The notes: generated by a model not told the origin, from the letters alone. A stretch of 7,723 nt of DNA from Bacteroidota bacterium (GCA_004356305.1 SMXJ01000027.1:1-7723); one strand, 5' to 3'; counted from the stretch's first letter, positions 1 to 6,128 are shown. Made by a program: numbers and translations.

Positions 1-150
1 ACTGACAATTATTTTTTGAGTTGCCTTTTTACCTGAATGAGTAGTCGCTACCATAAAATAAAGGCCTTCAGGCTGGTATTGCGCATTCCATATGGCAGCA
101 GCGATCAGAAATCCTGAGGTCCAGGTATCCAACGTTGGTGATTGCAACAT
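1..150 (-). pseudogene. Possible C-terminal remnant of a T9SS-sorted protein (partial, runs off the window)
   Basis: On the minus strand a frame opens after a stop at 169-171, has an ATG at 148-150 and stays open to the window edge (50 codons visible). Its last 24 visible residues begin PEGLYFMVATTHSGKK and end with KIIVS. This is the pattern of the end of a type A type-IX-secretion sorting domain (GxYF, then a basic stretch, then KxIV). The preceding residues do not look like the rest of such a domain: there is no NPxxD/LxG region, and a stop lies only about 20 codons upstream of the PEGLYF motif. It may therefore be a decayed fragment, a frameshifted gene or a chance match. What follows beyond base 1 is unknown. 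Confidence 0.35.
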
Positions 151-153
151 GAA

Positions 154-161
154 CAAATATA
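154..161 (-). promoter_or_regulatory. Weak candidate -7 box (TATATTTG) before the left-edge frame
   Basis: TATATTTG on the minus strand fits the Bacteroidota TAnnTTTG -7 consensus, with a TTG 21 bases upstream that could serve as -33. It lies only 3 bases from the ATG at 150, which would give an almost leaderless or internally starting transcript. It may be a chance match. Confidence 0.2.
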
Positions 162-238
162 ATCGATGTTAGTGCTTCAAAACAACAAACTTGAGTCTCA
201 AATTATAAATCCAGACCACAAAATGTCATAGAAATACT

Positions 239-898
239 CTATTTGGTCATTTCTTTAAGCCCTGAAATCGTATCCGTAGGATTTTCAGACTTAAACACAT
301 AGCTCCCGGCTACCAAAACATCGGCACCGGCATCCTTTAATTGCACAGCATTTTTGTTGGTAACACCTCCGTCGATCTCGATGAGGGTAGTAGCACCTTT
401 TTCAGTGATGAGCCGTTTAAGAGCCATAGTCTTGTCATAGGTATTTTCAATAAAGCTCTGACCGCCAAATCCCGGGTTTACACTCATGACGCACACCAGG
501 TCTATGTCATTGATCACATCTTCCAATAGTGCAATATTGGTATGTGGATTCAATGCCACTCCGGCTAGCATTCCTTCGGCTTTGATCGATTGTAAAGTAC
601 GATGCAGGTGGGTGCATGCTTCGTAATGAACCGTAAGTACGTTGGCACCTAGTTTTGAGAACGTCTTAATGTAGCGGTCCGGATCTACGATCATCAAATG
701 CACATCGATTTTCTTGGTAGCGTGTTTGACAATATCACGTAAGACCGGCATTCCAAAAGAAATATTAGGCACAAAAACACCGTCCATTATGTCGATATGA
801 AACCAATCTGCATCACTGTTGTTGATCAATTCAACATCGCGTTGAAGGTTGGCAAAATCTGCCGCTAAAATGGAAGGTGCAATTAAAGTTTGGCTCAT
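239..898 (-). CDS. rpe: Ribulose-phosphate 3-epimerase
   Basis: Rpe interconverts D-ribulose 5-phosphate and D-xylulose 5-phosphate in the cytosolic pentose phosphate pathway. The 219-residue product is a full-length TIM barrel of the usual size. Family motifs are all present: APSILAADF at 7-15 (Ser9), HIDIMDG at 34-40 with metal ligand His34 and catalytic Asp36, VFVPN at 41-45, HLM at 67-69 (metal ligand His67), the phosphate-binding MSVNPGFGGQ at 138-147, and EIDGGV at 174-179 with catalytic Asp176. The ATG at 898 gives the standard N terminus MSQTLIAPS. No Shine-Dalgarno is seen, which is normal for this phylum. A -7 box lies 17-24 bases upstream and the rpoD terminator precedes it, so it is probably transcribed on its own. 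No clear intrinsic terminator follows the stop. Confidence 0.97.
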   Translation of the reverse strand: MSQTLIAPSILAADFANLQRDVELINNSDADWFHIDIMDGVFVPNISFGMPVLRDIVKHATKKIDVHLMIVDPDRYIKTFSKLGANVLTVHYEACTHLHRTLQSIKAEGMLAGVALNPHTNIALLEDVINDIDLVCVMSVNPGFGGQSFIENTYDKTMALKRLITEKGATTLIEIDGGVTNKNAVQLKDAGADVLVAGSYVFKSENPTDTISGLKEMTK

Positions 899-914
899 TT
901 GTAAGGAATTTTCG

Positions 915-922
915 CAAAGGTA
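915..922 (-). promoter_or_regulatory. rpe -7 promoter element (TACCTTTG)
   Basis: TACCTTTG followed by C exactly matches the Bacteroidota TAnnTTTG -7 motif on the minus strand. Initiation about 7 bases downstream would give an rpe leader of only about 10 bases. No good TTG at the expected -33 distance was found, so the upstream half is weak. Confidence 0.6.
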
Positions 923-1124
923 ATAATTAGTTTAGGAGTTGAGAAGTTTAAGGGTTGAAAGGTTTGATCGAAGAGATTAGCTCACAGCTTAGTAAATCGG
1001 TGTTAGGAAGTGACATATGCTCGTCTCATGCCCAAATTCTCAGAGACCTTTATGCCCACTTCGCATCCTTTGCCGTTATAAAATTACAAGTACTCATGGA
1101 ATCTTTATCTGTCTTGTTGAGAAT
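923..1124. other. Gene-free spacer between rpe and the rpoD terminator
   Basis: This is most of the 313-base gap between rpe and rpoD. No frame in it shows recognisable protein features. It holds a degenerate GTTGA-type repeat (938-966). On the minus strand around 1031-1073 it also holds a run resembling the GCAAAG/GCGAAG-type intergenic repeats often seen in Bacteroidota (GCAAAGGATGCGAAG at 1059-1073, then GGGCATAAAGG). I read it as decayed non-coding repeat sequence. Confidence 0.5.
938..966. repeat. Degenerate short tandem repeat, period 16
   Basis: Two imperfect copies, GTTGAGAAGTTTA (938-950) and GTTGAAAGGTTTG (954-966), are spaced 16 bases apart. Ten of 13 positions agree. Similar GTTGA/GTTTGA-rich runs are common between genes in Flavobacteriaceae. 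No function is implied. Confidence 0.45.
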
Positions 1125-1152
1125 GAAAAACCTCCGGTAATCAACCGGAGGT
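1125..1152 (-). terminator. rpoD intrinsic terminator
   Basis: On the minus strand a perfect 9-bp stem, ACCTCCGGT / ACCGGAGGT (1144-1152 and 1130-1138), closes a 5-base loop and is followed by TTTTT. It lies about 60 bases beyond the rpoD stop. Flanking GAATG/CATTC (1121-1125, 1153-1157) could extend the pairing around the T run. Confidence 0.87.
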
Positions 1153-1211
1153 CATTCATCAATCAAAAAACGAACAGTTATTTTGTAACTGTTTGTTACC
1201 GTTATCGGGGG

Positions 1212-2075
1212 TTATCCCAAGTATGTCTTTAAGATCTTACTTCTGGAAGTATGTTTTAATCTACGTATCGCTTTTTCCTTAATCTGACGAACACGTTCTC
1301 TGGTAAGATCGAATGTTTCACCTATCTCTTCCAATGTCATAGGGTGTTGATTTCCTAATCCAAAGTACAAGCGGATCACATCTGCTTCACGCGGAGTTAA
1401 AGTTTCCAATGCACGCTCGATCTCTGTTCGAAGCGACTCGTGCAATAAGGCACGATCCGGGTTTGGAGATTCTCCACTGCGCAATACATCGTAAAGGTTC
1501 GAATCTTCTCCTTCAACCAACGGAGCATCCATAGATACATGACGTCCGGAGTTCTTCATAGACTCTTTAACATCATTGATCGTCATATCCAACTCCTTTG
1601 CGATTTCCTCGGCAGAAGGTGGACGTTCATGGGCCTGCTCCAGGAAAGCGAACGTTTTATTTATTTTATTGATACTACCAATTTTATTCAATGGTAAACG
1701 TACAATTCGAGATTGCTCGGCCAACGCCTGCAATATCGACTGTCGGATCCACCAAACAGCGTAAGAAATGAATTTAAATCCACGGGTTTCGTCAAAACGT
1801 TGAGCCGCTTTAATAAGCCCAAGGTTTCCTTCGTTGATCAAATCGGGTAAGGTCAATCCTTGATTTTGGTACTGTTTTGCAACCGAAACAACGAAACGAA
1901 GATTTGCTTTGGTCAATTTTTCCAATGCAAGCTGGTCACCCGCTTTTATGCGTTGTGCCAATTCTACTTCTTCGTCTGCGGTGATTAAGTCAACTTTTCC
2001 AATTTCCTGTAGGTACTTGTCTAATGAAGCAGTTTCCCTGTTGGTTACCTGCTTTGTAATTTTAAGTTGTCTCAT
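1212..2075 (-). CDS. rpoD: Primary RNA polymerase sigma factor (RpoD/SigA, Bacteroidota type)
   Basis: This is the housekeeping sigma factor, which directs RNA polymerase to most promoters. The protein has 287 residues, the usual size in Bacteroidota, where region 1.1 and the non-conserved insert found in E. coli are absent. Order: region 1.2 at about 14-46 (SLDKYLQEIG...EEVELAQRI); region 2 at about 50-120, including NLRFVVSVAKQY, LPDLINEGNLGLIKA and the -10-recognition helix SYAVWWIRQSI (104-114); region 3 at about 121-200 with the finger segment around SMDAPLVEGEDS (181-192); region 4 at about 212-287 with the helix-turn-helix TLEEIGETFDLTRERVRQIK (247-266) for the -33 element. The ATG at 2075 gives the conserved start MRQLKITK. 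AGGA in the leader sits in a small hairpin that abuts the start codon. A strong terminator follows. Confidence 0.98.
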   Translation of the reverse strand: MRQLKITKQVTNRETASLDKYLQEIGKVDLITADEEVELAQRIKAGDQLALEKLTKANLRFVVSVAKQYQNQGLTLPDLINEGNLGLIKAAQRFDETRGFKFISYAVWWIRQSILQALAEQSRIVRLPLNKIGSINKINKTFAFLEQAHERPPSAEEIAKELDMTINDVKESMKNSGRHVSMDAPLVEGEDSNLYDVLRSGESPNPDRALLHESLRTEIERALETLTPREADVIRLYFGLGNQHPMTLEEIGETFDLTRERVRQIKEKAIRRLKHTSRSKILKTYLG

Positions 2076-2088
2076 TAAGGTTTCCTTA
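2076..2088 (-). promoter_or_regulatory. Small inverted repeat over the rpoD ribosome-binding region
   Basis: TAAGG-AAA-CCTTA on the minus strand is a perfect 5-bp stem with a 3-base loop. Its last base directly precedes the rpoD ATG, and it contains the only AAGGA-like sequence near the start. If it folds in the mRNA it would hide that sequence. The stem is short and AT-rich, so folding is uncertain. Confidence 0.4.
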
Positions 2089-2378
2089 CTTTTAAGTTAA
2101 ATTTTTCATTTCGTAATCTATTATACGCAAAAGAGATGCAAAATGTTACAAAAGGTTGACTATAATTGTTAAAAAAGACTAATATAAGCTAGTTAAATGC
2201 TTTTATTTCCACAGGTTAACAGTTATAGCCTTTTCTTTTAATTTCATTCCTTTTTAAATAGGAATGTAAAAATTTGTGATCGTTCTAATTTCTGAAAGTG
2301 GTCGATTTTAGGGTAGATATCGTCCATTACGATTATTTCTCGAAGGTTCGTATCCATTTTGGGACAAATGGTAATAAT
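2089..2378. other. Gene-free rpoD upstream region
   Basis: Most of the 360-base gap between rpoD and pnp is AT-rich and has no convincing gene. It should hold the rpoD promoter, but no TAnnTTTG match was found. The nearest candidates on the minus strand are TATAAT with loose TTG triplets upstream, and a CTCTTTTGC run around 2126-2134. It also contains a 7-bp inverted repeat (2245-2266) and a 27-codon minus-strand frame (2244-2327) without a recognisable product or ribosome-binding site. Confidence 0.5.
2245..2266. repeat. 7-bp inverted repeat with 8-base spacer upstream of rpoD
   Basis: CATTCCT (2245-2251) and AGGAATG (2260-2266) are perfect complements around TTTTAAAT. There is no T run on either side, so it is not a typical terminator. 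An operator or a structured RNA element is possible, as is chance in AT-rich DNA. Confidence 0.35.
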
Positions 2379-2403
2379 AAAAAAGCCGCGATAATTCGCG
2401 ACT
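2379..2403 (-). terminator. pnp intrinsic terminator
   Basis: On the minus strand AGTCGCGA-ATTA-TCGCGGCT forms an 8-bp stem with one G-T pair, followed by a run of T. It lies about 33 bases after the pnp stop, so it ends the rpsO-pnp transcript. Confidence 0.88.
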
Positions 2404-2435
2404 TTAATAATACATTCGATCGATATTGACAGATC

Positions 2436-4658
2436 CTATCTGCGATCTCTATTTCGGTTATCCCTACCGCGATTATCTCTACCACGATTGTCTCTGCCAC
2501 GGTTATCATTGCGTTTTGGGCGCTCCACATAGCCTTCGGGCTTAGGTAATAATGCTTTGCGAGATACTTTTTCTTTACGAGTCCTTGGATCGGTCCCAAA
2601 GTATTTCACATCAAAAACATCGCCCATATTCACTACGTCGCTCACGTTTTCGGTGCGTTCCCAGGCCAATTCAGAAACGTGTAACAGTACCTCGTTCCCC
2701 GGAGCTTCGATATATTCAACTACTGCACCAAAATCCAACATTTTGATCACTTTCACTTCATATACACTGCCTACTTCCGGTTTAAAGGTAATCGAGTCGA
2801 TCTTCGCCAATACAGCATCAATTCCATCTTGATCGACACCTAAGATCTCTACGATTCCTTCCTCGGTATCCGGATCCTCATTGATCACAATAGTAGTACC
2901 GGTTTCTTTTTGTAATTCCTGAATTACTTTTCCACCAGGGCCTATCAATGCACCGATAAACTCGCCAGGAATAGTAGCTGTAACCATTTTAGGAGCGTGA
3001 GGTTTCACATCGGCATTTGGTACTGCGATAGTGTCCATCATTTTTTCCAAGATATGCAAACGACCGTCACGTGCTTGTTTCAAGGCTTCCACCAAAATAT
3101 CATAACCCAAACCTTTTACTTTAATATCCATTTGGCATGCGGTTATACCATCCGCCGTTCCGGTTACTTTAAAGTCCATATCACCCAGATGATCCTCATC
3201 ACCCAGGATATCACTCAATATTGCGTATTTACCTGTATCTGCATCAGAAATCAATCCCATGGCAATTCCGGATACTGGTTTGATCAGTTGAACCCCGGCA
3301 TCCATCAGGGCCATAGTACCACTGCATACGGTTGCCATGGAAGATGATCCATTGGATTCCAATACTTCAGAAACAACACGTAAGGTATAAGGGCAATCCT
3401 CGGGGATCATTCCTTTTAATGCGCGTTGTGCCAGATTACCATGTCCAACCTCTCTACGGGAAATTCCTCTAATTGGCCTTGCTTCACCTGTACAGAAAGG
3501 AGGGAAGTTATAGTGCAGATAGAATCTCTCTTCCCCTTCGTGAGATGGCATATCAATTATATTGGCATCCCTGGAAGTCCCCAAAGTTACCGTTGCCAAT
3601 GCCTGAGTTTCACCTCGTGTAAAAAGTGCGGAACCGTGCGTTGACGGCAAATAATCCACTTCACACCAGATAGATCTTATCTCATCGGTTTTTCTTCCGT
3701 CCAATCGCTTTCCTTCGTTCAAGGTAAGATCGCGAATGGCAGCTTTTTCTGCTTTGCGATAGTATTTTGAAATCAGATCACCAAGGTCCTCCAATTCTTC
3801 TTCGGAATAAGTAGCTTTAATTTCTTCCTTAATTTCTGAAAAGGCAGTACTTCTTTCCTGCTTGGAAGATCCGGCTTTTGCCACGGCATAAACTTTATCA
3901 TATGCCATATCGTAAATTTTCTTTTCCAGGTCTGCATCTTCTCTTTCCCCTTCGTATTCACGTACTTCCTTTTTTCCGAAGGCTTCCGCCAAACGAAGCT
4001 GTGCAGCAATTTGTTCTTTAATCGCTTCGTGAGCAAATTTGATGGCCTCTGTCATTTCCTCTTCCGAAATCTCCTTCATCCCCCCTTCAACCATCATGAC
4101 CGAATCTGCAGAGGCACCGATCATCATATCGATGTCACTTTCCAGGAGCTGGCTTCTGGTAGGATTTATGATGAATTTACCATCAACACGACCCACACGG
4201 GTTTCGGAGATAGCACATTCAAACGGAAAGTCTGATAGTTGAATAGCAGCAGATGCAGCCAACCCGGCCATAGCATCCGGCATTACATCTTCATCATGCG
4301 ACATCAACTGGATCATCACCTGAGTTTCACAGTGATAATCTTTAGGGAAAAGTGGACGTAATACTCGGTCCACCAATCGCATGGTCAATACTTCACCATC
4401 ACTCGGCCTTGCCTCTCTCTTAAAGAATCCGCCGGGATAACGTCCCGCGGCGGCAAATTTTTCACGATAATCTACCGTTAAGGGAAGAAAATCCAGATCA
4501 GTTTGCTTGTAATTCGAAACTACAGTACAAAGCATCATACATTTTCCAGATTGCACAACGACAGAGCCGTGTGCTTGTTTTGCTAATTTTCCGGTTTCGA
4601 TAGAGATTTCTCTACCATCACCAAGGTCAATGACCTCTTTAAATACTTTAGGTATCAT
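2436..4658 (-). CDS. pnp: Polyribonucleotide nucleotidyltransferase (PNPase)
   Basis: PNPase is a cytosolic phosphorolytic 3'-5' exoribonuclease in mRNA decay. The 740-residue product has the full domain order: first RNase PH domain at about 10-145 (RPSDGEVLTMRLVDRVLRPLF at 84-104), helical linker at about 240-310, second RNase PH domain at about 320-550 (FTRGETQALATVTLG; GHGNLAQRAL; SSMATVCSGTMALMDAG). The catalytic segment DILGDEDHLGDMDF has Asp487 and Asp493, matching E. coli Asp486/Asp492. A KH domain follows at about 556-615 with IGPGGK at 572-577, then an S1 domain at about 625-702. The tail is an unusual Arg/Asp/Asn/Gly-rich stretch with three DNRGR repeats (718-732). The ATG at 4658 gives the standard MIPKVFKE start. 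It lies 182 bases downstream of rpsO behind an attenuator and a hairpin. Confidence 0.99.
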   Translation of the reverse strand: MIPKVFKEVIDLGDGREISIETGKLAKQAHGSVVVQSGKCMMLCTVVSNYKQTDLDFLPLTVDYREKFAAAGRYPGGFFKREARPSDGEVLTMRLVDRVLRPLFPKDYHCETQVMIQLMSHDEDVMPDAMAGLAASAAIQLSDFPFECAISETRVGRVDGKFIINPTRSQLLESDIDMMIGASADSVMMVEGGMKEISEEEMTEAIKFAHEAIKEQIAAQLRLAEAFGKKEVREYEGEREDADLEKKIYDMAYDKVYAVAKAGSSKQERSTAFSEIKEEIKATYSEEELEDLGDLISKYYRKAEKAAIRDLTLNEGKRLDGRKTDEIRSIWCEVDYLPSTHGSALFTRGETQALATVTLGTSRDANIIDMPSHEGEERFYLHYNFPPFCTGEARPIRGISRREVGHGNLAQRALKGMIPEDCPYTLRVVSEVLESNGSSSMATVCSGTMALMDAGVQLIKPVSGIAMGLISDADTGKYAILSDILGDEDHLGDMDFKVTGTADGITACQMDIKVKGLGYDILVEALKQARDGRLHILEKMMDTIAVPNADVKPHAPKMVTATIPGEFIGALIGPGGKVIQELQKETGTTIVINEDPDTEEGIVEILGVDQDGIDAVLAKIDSITFKPEVGSVYEVKVIKMLDFGAVVEYIEAPGNEVLLHVSELAWERTENVSDVVNMGDVFDVKYFGTDPRTRKEKVSRKALLPKPEGYVERPKRNDNRGRDNRGRDNRGRDNRNRDRR
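2463..2507 (-). repeat. 15-bp tandem repeat encoding DNRGR x3 in the PNPase tail
   Basis: Three consecutive imperfect 15-bp units encode Asp-Asn-Arg-Gly-Arg. Half units lie on both sides (NDNRG before, DNRNRDRR after). The units differ mainly at third codon positions, so the amino-acid repeat appears to be kept by selection rather than freshly duplicated. Confidence 0.8.
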
Positions 4659-4672
4659 TTGTTTTTCATTTT

Positions 4673-4689
4673 GTCCGCAAGGAGCGGAC
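4673..4689 (-). promoter_or_regulatory. Hairpin in the pnp leader just before the start codon
   Basis: GTCCGC-TCCTT-GCGGAC on the minus strand is a perfect 6-bp GC-rich stem with a 5-base loop. It ends 14 bases before the pnp ATG and has no T run after it. By position it could influence translation or mRNA decay of pnp. The same GTCCGC...GCGGAC core occurs in the hairpin at 6157-6180. Confidence 0.55.
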
Positions 4690-4722
4690 GGTTAATTTGG
4701 CCAACGTTCGATTGTCGAAACT

Positions 4723-4743
4723 GTTGTTGTTGTGTTGTTGTGG
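4723..4743 (-). repeat. CAA-rich low-complexity tract in the rpsO-pnp spacer
   Basis: On the minus (mRNA) strand this reads CCACAACAACACAACAACAAC. CAA runs are unstructured in RNA and could leave an open landing site for ribosomes or nucleases. No open frame using it was recognised. Confidence 0.6.
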
Positions 4744-4798
4744 TGACCAATGAAAAACCAAGGGGTAGCTTTTCTGTTATTCTAAAAATTATTTTCAG

Positions 4799-4832
4799 AA
4801 AAAAATAAATGGGGTTAACCGGCCCCTTTATT
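4799..4832 (-). terminator. Attenuator-type terminator between rpsO and pnp
   Basis: On the minus strand AATAAAGGGG pairs with CCCC-A-TTTATT across an 8-base loop (CCGGTTAA), leaving one bulged A, and the stem runs into a stretch of T. It starts 8 bases after the rpsO stop and precedes pnp with no new promoter motif seen between them. Partial read-through is therefore likely, giving more S15 than PNPase message. A second, AU-rich 9-bp stem-loop follows at 4780-4800. Confidence 0.72.
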
Positions 4833-4840
4833 ATATAAAA

Positions 4841-5110
4841 TTACTTACGTAATTCTAATTCTTTTACGATAGCGCGATATCTCAGGATATCCTTTTTCAT
4901 AAGATAATCCAGTAGCGAACGACGTTTCCCTACTAACTTTACCAAAGAACGCTCTGTGTTGTAGTCTTTGTGATTAGTTTTAAGGTGTTTAGTTAAGTAA
5001 TCAATTCGATAAGTGAATAACGCGATCTGTCCTTCGGCAGAACCTGTGTCTTTCTTAGATTTACCGTGTTTTGCGAAGATTTTTTCTTTTTCTTCAGGTG
5101 CTAAATACAT
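4841..5110 (-). CDS. rpsO: 30S ribosomal protein S15
   Basis: S15 is a primary 16S rRNA-binding protein of the 30S platform and also forms an intersubunit bridge. The 89-residue product has the family length. Recognisable features are DTGSAEGQIALFTYRI (21-36), the HKDYNTERSLVKLVGKRRSLLDYL block (47-70) that contacts 16S rRNA, and the closing KKDILRYRAIVKELELRK. The ATG at 5110 gives MYLAPEEKEKIF; no Shine-Dalgarno precedes it. A TATCTTTG -7 box about 60 bases upstream and a 5-bp inverted repeat in the leader lie before it. It is the first gene of an rpsO-pnp unit, an arrangement found across many bacteria. Confidence 0.98.
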   Translation of the reverse strand: MYLAPEEKEKIFAKHGKSKKDTGSAEGQIALFTYRIDYLTKHLKTNHKDYNTERSLVKLVGKRRSLLDYLMKKDILRYRAIVKELELRK

Positions 5111-5145
5111 GCCAATATTATTTAAATGATTTTTATGTATATGAA

Positions 5146-5160
5146 TACCACTTTTTGGTA
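5146..5160 (-). promoter_or_regulatory. Inverted repeat in the rpsO leader
   Basis: TACCA-AAAAG-TGGTA on the minus strand forms a 5-bp stem in the predicted rpsO leader, 35 bases before the ATG. S15 represses its own mRNA in several phyla by binding different leader structures, so this could be such a site. That is inference from position only. Confidence 0.35.
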
Positions 5161-5169
5161 ATCAAGGCG

Positions 5170-5177
5170 CAAAGATA
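5170..5177 (-). promoter_or_regulatory. rpsO -7 promoter element (TATCTTTG)
   Basis: TATCTTTG followed by C matches the TAnnTTTG consensus exactly on the minus strand. Initiation about 7 bases downstream would give a leader of about 53 bases. A TTG lies only 9 bases upstream, too close for a normal -33, so that element is unclear. Confidence 0.65.
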
Positions 5178-5291
5178 CAGCTTTTCCAATTATTCATATA
5201 TAATGCATGGTTTTTCTTTTCTGTTAAAAAAATATTAAACCTTTTATAATCACAACAGTCATATAGGCATTAACTCTTAAATATAAACACT

Positions 5292-6128
5292 ATGAAAACA
5301 AATTTTGTAAAAATCCGAACAGCGACCATCATAGGGATCTTGATGCTTTTTATATCCTGTAGTAAAGATGATTCTACCTCAGTTACTGAAGAATCCAATG
5401 CCGAATTAACCGTAGAACAAACAAGACTCAATGCGGAAACCGATGAGGCGACGGATGCAGTTTTTAACCTTATAGAAATTGCCTATGCTGAAAATGAAGA
5501 AATGGCAGGAAGAAATTCGAGCTTATTCACAGACTGTGTAACCATTACCATAAGCTCTGAGAACGGGGTGACCTTCGTCACTTTAGATTTCGGTTTTGGC
5601 TGTCAACTGCACAACGGTGCAGTTGTTTCGGGTAAAATACATCTCACCTATGGGCCGGTAATCGCGGGAACACTAACTATCACCTATGTTTTTGAAGAAT
5701 TTACTTATAACAATAAAGGCATAGAGGGGGGTGGTACTATCTACCGCGAGAGAAATAATGCCAATGGAAACCCGCAATCTACTGCAAATAAAGCAATAGA
5801 GATCAGTTTTCCCGATGGTTTGGTAGCGACTGTCACAGGCACACGAGTTGCAGAATGGATAGAAGGTGTTGGTAGCGGGACGTGGATGGACAATGTGTTC
5901 TTAATAACCGGAGATCGTGAAATAAATTTTAGTTCCGGTTTTACGCATTACGCCATTGTAACGGAAGCATTGCGAAGAGAAGCAACATGTCACTATTTTG
6001 TGAGTGGTGTGATCGAGATCACTAGAAATGGTACGAGTGGAAGCTTAGACTTCGGAGATGGTACTTGTGATAATATTGCGATTCTTACCGTAAATGGTGA
6101 GGATATCATTATTATCCTTAATCATTAG
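5292..6128 (+). CDS. Uncharacterised surface-exposed lipoprotein with paired Cys repeats
   Basis: I do not recognise a named family; the function is unknown. The 278-residue protein begins with a lipoprotein signal peptide: basic Lys/Arg at 2-9, a hydrophobic stretch 11-21, then FISC with lipidated Cys23. The residues after it, SKDD, fit the Bacteroidota lipoprotein export signal (X-K-D/E-D/E), predicting the outer face of the outer membrane. Residues 30-75 are acidic and probably helical. The rest is Thr/Val/Gly-rich and probably beta-stranded. Two similar segments end in LDFGFGC (98-104) and LDFGDGTC (252-259). Each has an upstream cysteine (Cys82, Cys233), so two intra-repeat disulfides are plausible. 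It is the only plus-strand gene, divergent from rpsO, with no Shine-Dalgarno and no clear -7 motif. A GC-rich hairpin terminates it. Confidence 0.9.
   Translation: MKTNFVKIRTATIIGILMLFISCSKDDSTSVTEESNAELTVEQTRLNAETDEATDAVFNLIEIAYAENEEMAGRNSSLFTDCVTITISSENGVTFVTLDFGFGCQLHNGAVVSGKIHLTYGPVIAGTLTITYVFEEFTYNNKGIEGGGTIYRERNNANGNPQSTANKAIEISFPDGLVATVTGTRVAEWIEGVGSGTWMDNVFLITGDREINFSSGFTHYAIVTEALRREATCHYFVSGVIEITRNGTSGSLDFGDGTCDNIAILTVNGEDIIIILNH

Noticed and set aside
955..1232. Two overlapping plus-strand frames of 61 and 71 codons between rpe and rpoD
   Set aside because: They run through the rpoD terminator hairpin, and one enters rpoD antisense. No ribosome-binding site or known motif.
2205..2213. 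DnaA-box-like ATTTCCACA upstream of rpoD
   Set aside because: Two mismatches to TTATCCACA and no second box nearby, so no support for an origin.
2997..3347. 116-codon open frame on the plus strand inside pnp
   Set aside because: It is antisense to a strongly conserved part of pnp and has no family features; a shadow frame.
3773..4036. 87-codon minus-strand frame inside pnp
   Set aside because: Lys-rich composition is what results from reading the pnp helical linker out of frame; no independent signals.
4723..4743. CAA-rich tract as a CRISPR or coding repeat
   Set aside because: It is a single short low-complexity run with no spacers and no frame carrying it.
5178..5291. A promoter for the lipoprotein gene on the plus strand
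   Set aside because: There is a TATAAT-like stretch near 5244 but no TAnnTTTG box and no convincing upstream element, so none was called.
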